Below the pieces are notes generated by a model. That model did no database searches, was not told the origin of the DNA, and saw only the letters and a program-made list of their open reading frames with translations. This document shows, in pieces, positions 7,591-12,977 of a stretch of 12,977 nucleotides of DNA. Numbering within the stretch: position 1 is the first letter of the stretch; the number at the start of each line of letters is the position of its first letter. Location: positions 1-12,977 of the forward strand of contig CAJNDS010001615.1 of NCBI GenBank assembly GCA_905221605.1. The letters run 5' to 3'. The stretch comes from Symbiodinium natans. Taxonomy: Eukaryota; Sar; Dinophyceae; Suessiales; Symbiodiniaceae. The position numbers and the translations under genes were made by a program.

Positions 7591-8029
7591 GGATGCTTAA
7601 GTGATATATACATTGCAGGCACGTCGACGCGGGTCCTGGAAGAGCTCGGCGCACGTAGTCGTCGAAGTCCTCCAGCCATAATTGCGTCAGGAGCCTTAGT
7701 TGAAGAAGCACTTTTGTTGCACGGGTTCCGGGGTCGTGGGAGTCTTAGGCTGGTGCTCGTGCAACGCTGCTGCCGTTGACATGGGCCTTTTGCGGAGCGA
7801 AATCGGAGCAGCTAGGACGAAGCGCTGAAGCAGGCATGCCATCAGGCAGCGTTTCTCGAGAGCATAATCCACGTTCCAGAGGCCATTGTTTCACGGGGTT
7901 TTGGGATTTCTCCCTCGCTTAGTGTCTTGTAGACTTGCTTGCAAAGGAACGCTTTGAAGGAAGGTAAGCATCGATTGTATCTCAGCTTTGCTTATTGAAA
8001 GCTTGTTGCGACTCCTTCTTGCATTATCT
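7591..8029. repeat. Spacer A1
   Basis: Aligns with 8534-8966 at an offset of 943 falling to 937, with few indels. Long identical runs include GCACGTAGTCGTCGAAGTCC, TCCAGCCATAATTGCGTCAG, GTTCCGGGGTCGTGGGAGTC and CACGGGGTTTTGGGATTTCT. It passes directly into 39-bp repeats. A minus-strand frame of about 60 codons is open in both copies without indels, but differences between the copies are mostly amino-acid changing, which argues against constrained coding. The strict B/C/D core is absent. Confidence 0.93.
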
Positions 8030-8137
8030 GAACCTCATCGGATTATCATGCAGAAGGCTTTGGGCTCCGAATCTGATTGTTTTATCCTTCGGAGGTCTTT
8101 GGGCTCCGAACCTTATTGGATTATCATTCAGCAGGGA
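8030..8137. repeat. 39-bp tandem repeats, array A1
   Basis: Units start at 8030, 8069 and 8108 (39 bp each, the last partial). The consensus begins GAACCTTATTGGATTATCAT and ends TTTGGGCTCC. Because 39 is a multiple of three, every frame gives a 13-residue repeat; on the plus strand one frame gives PNLIGLSF...LWA. Confidence 0.9.
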
Positions 8138-8219
8138 AGAGTACATGCTAGATGGCAGGTCCACGATCCTGTTTTCGAATGCAGGCGCCCGCATTCTCCG
8201 TCAGTCGTCCGGCAACAGT

Positions 8220-8510
8220 TCAGGTCGGTAGATTCCTGAGTAGGGTTTTCATTGGAAATTCTCTCTGTTGCCGTTGGATACTGGTCGCTCCGAGGCCGGT
8301 GCTCACCATGCGGTTGTGGACGTAAGCTTTGGGCCCTCGCTTGCCTGAAAGGGAGCGTGGCAACGCAACCGGGTCGAACCGATGCAGCGGGCGTTGCACC
8401 TGAGCTCCGCGCCGACGAAGAACCTTCGAAGCTTTCGAAACTTCTTCTGATTGATGTTGAGATGCTTGAGGCGGTTATCGCGCCAGACCCACCTCACGTT
8501 CTCAGGTCCT
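8220..8510 (-). pseudogene. Interrupted coding block 6, unknown basic protein of about 95 residues
   Basis: The frame contains ENVRWVWRDNRLKHLNINQK and KFRKLRRFFVGAEL, then shifts by one base near 8403 to LHRFDPVALPRSLSGKRGPK, AYVHNRMVSTGLGATSIQRQ and REFPMKTLLRNLPT, ending at TGA 8220-8222. No ATG decides the start; the frame is open from about 8515, at the edge of spacer A2. The composition (short, basic, Asn/Arg/Lys-rich) is like small ribosomal or mitochondrial proteins, but I cannot match a family. The GAGCTCAG|GTGCAA junction at the shift could be a 5' splice site. It is flanked by the matching pair A1 and A2. Confidence 0.5.
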
Positions 8511-8533
8511 TGGGCTCACGCAGGTGTGCGTTT

Positions 8534-8966
8534 GGATGCTTAAGCGATACATTGCAGGCACGTCGATGCGGGTCCTGGAAGAGCTCGGCGCACGTAGTCG
8601 TCGAAGTCCTCCAGCCATAATTGCGTCAGGAGCCTTAGTCGAAGAAGGACTTTTGTTGCATGGGTTCCGGGGTCGTGGGAGTCTTAGGCTGGTGCTCGTG
8701 CAACGCTGCTGCCAGTGACATGTGCATTTTGAGGAGCGAGATCGGGGCAGCTAGGACGACGCACTGAAGCAGGCATGCCAGCAGGCAGCGTTTCTCGAGA
8801 GCATAGTCCACGTTCAAGAGGCCACTGTTTCACGGGGTTTTGGGATTTCTTCCTCGCTTAGAGCTTGTAGACTTGCTTGCAAAGGAACGCTCTGAAGGAA
8901 GGTGTGAACGATTGTTTCTCACCTTTGCTTATCGAAGACTTGTTGCGACTACTTCTTGCCTTATCT
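8534..8966. repeat. Spacer A2
   Basis: Second copy of the A spacer; see 7591-8029 for the shared landmarks. It starts abruptly at GGATGCTTAAG in both copies and continues into a 39-bp array that has expanded relative to A1. Confidence 0.93.
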
Positions 8967-9163
8967 GAACCTTATTGGATTTTCATGTAGAAGGCCTCGG
9001 GTTCGGAACCACATTGGTTTGTCATTCAGAAGGCTTTGGGTTCGAACCTTATTGGATTGTCATTCAGCGGGCCTTGGGCTCCGAACCTTATCGGATCATC
9101 ATTCGGGAGGCCTTGGGCTCCGAACCTTATTGGATTAAATATCGTTCAGCAGGGCTTGCGCTC
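8967..9163. repeat. 39-bp tandem repeats, array A2
   Basis: Units start at 8967, 9006, 9044, 9083 and 9122, spaced 38-39 bp; the last is degenerate. It has the same unit as 8030-8137 but five copies instead of about two and a half. The stop codon of coding block 7 (9135-9137) lies inside the last unit. Confidence 0.92.
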
Positions 9164-9573
9164 GTACCTTTCTCTCCGAAACGACGGGGACGTCAATGTG
9201 TGCTCTTTCGCAGCAGTTGCTGGGGGAGTTGTTGCTTTCAGCCTACCTGATAGTTTCTTCCGGCAAGCGTCGGACACACCGACGAACACGGCCGCCCAGT
9301 GAGCACGTTAGCCCATCGTCTCACTGTCATGTGCCCAGACGCTGGCAGGTTGGCCAAAAGCGGCCGGTCAGAAGATCTGACGTGCACGGAAGAAACTCTG
9401 CCCTGCGCAGCCGGCCAACGAAGCGCAACCGAGCACTCTACACCCGAAAGCGTCTGTTACTCGGTTCAGGTCTCGGGCATTCTATGTGTTCACGTTGCTT
9501 TGTTGTCGAATGGAATCTGTGCTTGATCGCACTTGAACGTTTCATTGGGACGACACGACTTCACCAGCTTCAT
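9135..9573 (-). pseudogene. Interrupted coding block 7, unknown protein
   Basis: ATG at 9573 opens MKLVKSCRPNETFKCDQAQI and PFDNKAT, up to TGA 9490-9492. A one-base shift gives QREHIECPRPEPSNRRFRV, then a TAG, then SARLRFVGRLRRAEFLPCTS and DLLTGRFWPTCQRLGT. After further stops the same frame ends with NCCERAHIDVPVVSERKVRA and LLNDI, stopping at TAA 9135-9137. Another frame contains MTVRRWANVLTG, similar to part of block 5. NYQ|GTAGGC near 9248 could be a 5' splice site. The opposite strand carries a 141-codon frame (9196-9621) of lower plausibility. This is the weakest of the seven blocks. Family unknown. Confidence 0.4.
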
Positions 9574-9639
9574 TTCTTACAGCAGCTTCTCTGCTTCAAA
9601 GGTCCCCGGGGGAGTAGATGACCAATAGTTGCTCTGCAA

Positions 9640-9985
9640 TACACCGTCCTAATTAAAAAATAAATGGTTCAAATCGGGTCCTTTCTAGGAGAAGAGCCCT
9701 GTTAATATAGTAGTGGATGCAATAAAAAATGCACACGAGATGTTTGGAAAGGGTTTTGTTTGGCGAGAAGGCTTCTAGCAGTTTATTGATATTCATACCA
9801 TAACGAATTGCAATTAAACCCATTAAGTTCACAAAAAAATGCTGCTCTTTCGCGTTAATTAATGAATTTAATGAATAAATGTGCTTGCTTAATTTATTCG
9901 CATCAATTCGAAGACTGCCGACAGAGGCAACATAAGCTCAGGCTTCTCCAAGAACTAGACTACCCTAAAAAGGCACTTAGAATAC
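9640..9985. other. AT-rich boundary region
   Basis: Composition changes sharply here from mixed or GC-rich to AT-rich, with runs such as AATTAAAAAATAAATGG and TTAATTAATGAATTTAATG. No convincing gene is seen; a plus-strand frame beginning at 9862 is open but runs into the microsatellite. Confidence 0.7.
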
Positions 9986-10132
9986 AGGCTAATAGTAGCA
10001 GTAGTAGTTGTAGCAGTAGTAGTAGGAGTAGTAGTAGTAGTAGCAGAAATAATGATAATATTACTATAGTAGTAGTCGTGGCAGTAGTGGAAATAGTGGT
10101 AGTACTGTTACTAATAGTAGGAATAGAAGTAA

Positions 10133-10183
<51 letters not shown>

Positions 10184-10233
10184 GAGTAGTAGTAGTAGTA
10201 GCAGTAGTAGTCGTAGTAGTAGTATTTATAATA
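9986..10233. repeat. TAG/AGT trinucleotide microsatellite
   Basis: Imperfect TAG repeats, most regular at about 10127-10200, with interruptions such as AATAATGATAATATTAC. The open frames (poly-Ser and poly-Val on plus, poly-Thr on minus) are artefacts. Confidence 0.97.
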
Positions 10234-10306
10234 ATAGTACTGCAGTCTAGATGCAACAGTCTAACCCCTCCCACCTCCCTCCCACCTCTCTCCCTCCCTC
10301 CTCTGC
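10234..10306. repeat. Composite spacer motif followed by a C-rich tract
   Basis: CTGCAGTCTAGATGCAACAG followed by a CCTCCC-rich stretch. It corresponds to CTGCTGTCTACATGCAACAG plus C-rich sequence at 12098-12144 and to a similar stretch at 11508-11558. Confidence 0.75.
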
Positions 10307-10342
10307 GAGCAATTACTTGAGCAATTGCTCGAGTAATTACTT
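10307..10342. repeat. 12-bp palindrome cluster 0, degenerate (3 units)
   Basis: Reads GAGCAATTACTT, GAGCAATTGCTC, GAGTAATTACTT. The outer units are intermediates between GAGCAATTGCTC and the surrounding TAATTACTTAA-type sequence, hinting that one arose from the other. Confidence 0.8.
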
Positions 10343-11158
10343 AAATCAATTAGATGAATTCAACGAATTAACTTAATTCAATTAGTTGAATTCAGTAAAT
10401 AAATTAAATTAGCTACATTAATTAGTTTAATTAAATTAATTAATTAACTTATTCTAATTTATTAAATGAATTTTATGAATTAAATTAATTAAAGTATTCA
10501 AATTAAATTTAGTTTATTGAGTTTGATATCATAAATTTAATTACTAAAATTACTTAAATTCATCATTAAAAAATACTCACTAATTGATTGATAAAAAAGA
10601 ATTTCATTAATTAATGAAATTAATTATTTAATTGATAAATTAATAAAAAAAATAATGTAATTAATTTCATAATTTATCATTTAATTAATTTAATTCATTT
10701 AAATTAATCTAATTTAAGTGTTCATAAATGAAAATTCATTAGTTTAATTAATTAAAAAAATTATTTAGGTAACGTAGATTAATTGAATTAATTAATTAAT
10801 GCATTGAATTAAGTAAATTAATTCAATACATTACATTGAATTAATTAACTAAGATGAAATTAAAAATTAATTAATAATTAATTAATTAAGTTAATTACAA
10901 ATAAATTAAAAATTACATTAGTGAAATAAATCAAATTAAAAAAGTTGAGTAAATTAATTAAGCAAATTAAATTAATTGAATTCAAATTAATGAAATTTAA
11001 ATTAATTAAATGAATTAAATGCCTTAAATGAATCAAAAGAATTAAATGAGTTAAATGAATTAAATGAACTAAATTAATTAAATGAATTACATTAATTAAA
11101 TGAATTAAATGAATTCAATTAATTGAATTAATTGAATTATTTAAATTAATCAAATTAA
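10343..11158. repeat. AATTAA-rich AT desert
   Basis: About 800 bp composed mainly of AATTAA, TTAATT, AAATGAATT and similar words, with very little G or C. Near 11030-11120 it becomes a loose repeat of TTAAATGAA. No coding or RNA gene is seen. It could act as a scaffold-attachment or origin-like region, on composition only. Confidence 0.9.
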
Positions 11159-11174
11159 CTAGGAGCAGTAGCCC

Positions 11175-11237
11175 GAGCAATTGCTCGAGCAATTATTGCT
11201 CGAGCAATTGCTCGAGCAATTGCTCGAGCAATTGCTC
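11175..11237. repeat. 12-bp palindrome cluster 1 (5 units)
   Basis: GAGCAATTGCTC repeated five times head to tail; the second unit carries a 3-bp insertion (GAGCAATTATTGCTC). Preceded by AGGAGCAGTAGCCC. Confidence 0.95.
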
Positions 11238-11284
11238 GTGGGGGATTGCTCGTGGGTGCATCTTGACAGCAGGAGCAGTAGCCC
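11238..11284. repeat. Linker between palindrome clusters 1 and 2
   Basis: Contains the 33-bp linker starting GTGGGTGCATCTTGACAGCA and ending GGAGCAGTAGCCC (11252-11284). The same linker, with one substitution, joins clusters 6 and 7 at 11718-11750. Its reverse complement resembles the GGGCTACTGCTCCTGCTGT motif following other clusters. Confidence 0.9.
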
Positions 11285-11332
11285 GAGCAATTGCTCGAGC
11301 AATTGCTGGAGCAATTGCTCGAGCAATTGCTC
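11285..11332. repeat. 12-bp palindrome cluster 2 (exactly 4 units, 48 bp)
   Basis: Four head-to-tail copies of GAGCAATTGCTC with one substitution, in the second unit. Confidence 0.95.
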
Positions 11333-11337
11333 GTGGT

Positions 11338-11362
11338 GGGGGGGGGGGGGGGGGGGGGGGGG
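11338..11362. repeat. Homopolymer G25
   Basis: Twenty-five consecutive G residues, followed by CAACAGCCTCACC, the same word that precedes the C-rich tracts at 11523 and 12109. A likely slippage and assembly-error site, and a potential quadruplex. Confidence 0.97.
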
Positions 11363-11390
11363 CAACAGCCTCACCCTCCCTCCACCTCAC

Positions 11391-11426
11391 GAGCAATTGT
11401 TCGAGCAATTGCTCGAGCAATTGCTC
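11391..11426. repeat. 12-bp palindrome cluster 3 (3 units)
   Basis: Three units, the first GAGCAATTGTTC. Followed by AGGCTACTGCTCGGGCTACTGC and then cluster 4. Confidence 0.95.
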
Positions 11427-11448
11427 AGGCTACTGCTCGGGCTACTGC

Positions 11449-11496
11449 GAGCAATTGCTCGAGCAATTGCTCGAGCAATTGCTCGAGCAATTGCTC
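11449..11496. repeat. 12-bp palindrome cluster 4 (exactly 4 units, 48 bp)
   Basis: Four perfect head-to-tail units of GAGCAATTGCTC, the only four-unit cluster here with no substitution. Confidence 0.97.
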
Positions 11497-11558
11497 GGCC
11501 AGTGCTCCTGCTGTCTACATGTAACAGCCTCACCTCCCTTCCCTCTCCCCTCCCCCAC
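11497..11558. repeat. Linker with C-rich tail between clusters 4 and 5
   Basis: Starts GGCCAGTGCTCCTGCTGTCT, continues ACATGTAACAGCCTCACC and ends in C-rich sequence. A closely similar copy is at 12083-12154. Confidence 0.85.
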
Positions 11559-11606
11559 GAGCAATTGCTCGAGCAATTGCTCGAGCAATTGCTCGAGCAA
11601 TTTCTC
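11559..11606. repeat. 12-bp palindrome cluster 5 (exactly 4 units, 48 bp)
   Basis: Four units with one substitution in the last (GAGCAATTTCTC). Followed by GGGCTACTGCTCCT and then AT-rich sequence. Confidence 0.95.
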
Positions 11607-11669
11607 GGGCTACTGCTCCTAATTGGTGAAATTAATTTAGTTACTTTAATATATTTAATTAATTAACTC

Positions 11670-11717
11670 GAGCAATTGCTCGAGCAATTGCTCGAGCAAT
11701 TGCTCGAGCAATCGCTC
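11670..11717. repeat. 12-bp palindrome cluster 6 (exactly 4 units, 48 bp)
   Basis: Four units, the last GAGCAATCGCTC. It begins directly after TTAATTAATTAACTC with no transition sequence. Confidence 0.95.
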
Positions 11718-11750
11718 GTGGGTACATCTTGACAGCAGGAGCAGTAGCCC

Positions 11751-11798
11751 GAGCAATTGCTCGAGCAATTGGTCGAGCAATTGCTCGAGCAATTGCTC
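11751..11798. repeat. 12-bp palindrome cluster 7 (exactly 4 units, 48 bp)
   Basis: Four units, the second GAGCAATTGGTC. With cluster 6 and the 33-bp linker (11718-11750) it forms a 129-bp composite (48 + 33 + 48). Confidence 0.95.
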
Positions 11799-11812
11799 GT
11801 GGGTGCACAATT

Positions 11813-12081
11813 ACATTAATTAAATTAACTAAATTAAACAAATTAAATGGATGAATTAAATTGATTAAATTATTTAAATTACTTAAACTAATTAAATTAA
11901 TTGAATTAATTAAATCAATTAAAATAATTAAATTAATTAAATTAATTAAATTAATTAAATTCATTAAATTAATTAATTTAATTAAATTAATTAAATTAAT
12001 TAGATTAATTAGGTTAATTAAATTAATTAAATTAATTAAATTAATTAAATTAATTTAATTAATTAAATGAATTCAATTAAT
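11813..12081. repeat. 9-bp tandem repeat ATTAAATTA in AT-rich sequence
   Basis: Best developed at about 11925-12055, where ATTAAATTA repeats with a strict 9-bp period and few changes. The open frames (LIKLIK on plus, NLINLI on minus) are artefacts of the period. Confidence 0.93.
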
Positions 12082-12128
12082 TCGGCCAGTGCTCTTGCTG
12101 TCTACATGCAACAGCCTCACCCCCTCTT

Positions 12129-12144
12129 CCCCCCCCCCCCCCCC
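12129..12144. repeat. Homopolymer C16
   Basis: Sixteen C residues within a C-rich tail that follows GCAACAGCCTCACCCC. It is the counterpart, on the same strand, of the G25 run at 11338. Confidence 0.95.
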
Positions 12145-12154
12145 ACCCACCCGC

Positions 12155-12178
12155 GAGCAATTGCTCGAGCAATTGCTC
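12155..12178. repeat. 12-bp palindrome cluster 8 (2 units)
   Basis: Two perfect units of GAGCAATTGCTC, followed by GGGCTACTGCTCCTGCTGTT and then the TAC microsatellite, which may have grown out of the CTACTGC words. Confidence 0.95.
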
Positions 12179-12200
12179 GGGCTACTGCTCCTGCTGTTTA

Positions 12201-12231
12201 GAGCTACTGCTACTGTTACTGCTACTACTAT

Positions 12232-12274
<43 letters not shown>
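12201..12274. repeat. TAC/CTA trinucleotide microsatellite
   Basis: TAC repeats, pure from about 12235 to 12274. They are the reverse-complement class of the TAG repeats at 9986-10233, so the two lie in inverted orientation around the AT-rich and palindrome region. Confidence 0.96.
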
Positions 12275-12276
<2 letters not shown>

Positions 12277-12301
12277 ATTAACTATTAACTAACTATTAAT
12301 T

Positions 12302-12589
12302 GATTGAAAGAGAGAAAGAGAGAAAGAGAGAAAGAGAGAAAGAGAGAAAGAGAGAAAGAGAGAAAGAGAGAAAGAGAGAAAGAGAGAAAGAGAGAAAGAC
12401 AGAGAAAGAGAAGAGAGAGAGGAAAGAGATAAAGAGAGGAAGGGAAAAGAGAGAAATAAGAAGTAGAGAAGAGAGAAAGAGAGAAGGAGAGAAAGAGAGA
12501 AAGAGAGAAAGAGAGAAAGAGAGAAAGAGAGAAAGAGAGAAAGAGAGAAAGAGAGAAAGAGAAAACGAGAGCAAGAGAGCAAGAGAGCA

Positions 12590-12622
<33 letters not shown>

Positions 12623-12977
12623 AAGAAAGAGAGAAAGAAAGAGAAAAAGAGAAAGAGAGAAAGAGAGAAAGAGAGAAAGAGAGAAAGAGAGAAGAGAGAA
12701 GAGAGAAAGAGAGAAAGAGAGAAAGAGAGAAAGAGAGAAAGAGAGAAAGAGAGGAAGAGAGAAGAGAGAAAGAGAGAAAGAGAGAAAGAGAGAAAGAGAG
12801 AAAGAGAGAAAGAGAGAAAGAGAGAAAGAGAGAAAGAGAGAAAGAGAGAAAGAGAGAAAGAGAGAAAGAGAGAAAGAGAGAAAGAGAGAAAGAGAGAAAG
12901 ATAGAAAGAGAGAAAGAGAGAAAGAGAGAAAGAGAGAAAGAGAGAAAGAGAGAAAGAGAGAAAGAGAGAAAGAGAGA
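12302..12977. repeat. GAAAGAGA purine array running off the window
   Basis: An 8-bp repeat (GAAAGAGA) over about 675 bp, all purine but for about six bases (C at 12399, 12566, 12571, 12579 and 12587; T at 12430, 12457 and 12902 among the interruptions). It includes a pure GA stretch near 12598-12622. The unit is mirror-symmetric, so the tract can form intramolecular triplex. Minus-strand Ser/Leu/Phe frames here are artefacts. Confidence 0.98.

Noticed and set aside
591-9163. Integron-like gene cassettes with attC sites
   Set aside because: The layout is superficially similar, but there is no integrase, the blocks are broken, the repeats lack the attC core sites, and the DNA is not bacterial in character.
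9196-9621. Plus-strand ORF of 141 codons
   Set aside because: It is antisense to block 7, Arg/Leu/Ser-rich, and less convincing than the minus-strand reading; kept only as an alternative.
9862-10320. Plus-strand ORF starting MNLMNKCACL and its minus-strand poly-Thr counterpart
   Set aside because: Most of the length is TAG microsatellite, and the short leading part has no codon bias.
11159-11964. ORFs made of EQLL, SNCS or RAIA repeats on both strands
   Set aside because: The 12-bp unit is self-complementary and a multiple of three, so both strands give the same four-residue repeats automatically.
10307-12178. CRISPR array
   Set aside because: Units are 12-bp head-to-tail palindromes with no unique spacers, in a eukaryote-like context.
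12285-12590. Three overlapping minus-strand ORFs rich in Ser, Leu and Phe
   Set aside because: All three frames of the CT strand are open together, which is a simple-repeat artefact.
1-12977. rRNA, tRNA, insertion sequence, transposase or viral gene
   Set aside because: No recognisable conserved RNA segment, transposase motif, reverse-transcriptase motif or viral protein was seen on either strand.

Overview
This window looks like nuclear DNA from a eukaryote, most likely a protist or alga with GC-rich coding sequence; I cannot name the organism. The evidence is kilobases of low-complexity polypyrimidine and polypurine sequence, several microsatellites, families of 39/40-bp tandem repeats, no long intact ORF, and no bacterial-style operon. 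I recognise no gene by name.

Layout. 1-1700 is two tandem copies (D1, D2) of a roughly 0.8-0.95 kb unit: CT-rich tract, then 40-bp tandem repeats carrying the palindrome CCCCTCGAGGGG, then a conserved core. 1700-9600 is moderately GC-rich. It holds about seven blocks of coding-quality sequence, all on the minus strand, at about 9573-9135, 8510-8220, 7515-6672, 6430-5935, 5418-4966, 4038-3248 and 2566-1859. They show strong G/C preference at third codon positions and ordinary protein-like composition, but each is broken by one-base frameshifts and/or in-frame stops, so none shows up as a long ATG-to-stop ORF. Around and between them lie homologous spacers in neighbouring pairs: D1/D2, C1/C2, B1/B2 and A1/A2. 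Spacers B, C and D share a 26-bp core and a potential hairpin with one compensatory base change.

9640-12977 is a different kind of DNA: AT-rich sequence, a TAG microsatellite, an AATTAA-rich desert, nine clusters of the 12-bp palindrome GAGCAATTGCTC (five of them exactly 4 x 12 = 48 bp), a G25 run, a C16 run, a TAC microsatellite, and a GAAAGAGA array that runs off the end of the window.

Interpretation. The middle is either (i) an array of decayed genes or gene fragments separated by a spreading spacer repeat, (ii) exons of one or more minus-strand genes whose introns are homologous to each other, or (iii) intact genes damaged by indel errors in the assembly. The sequence alone does not decide between these. 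The alternation of dissimilar coding blocks with paired homologous spacers is the most interesting feature.
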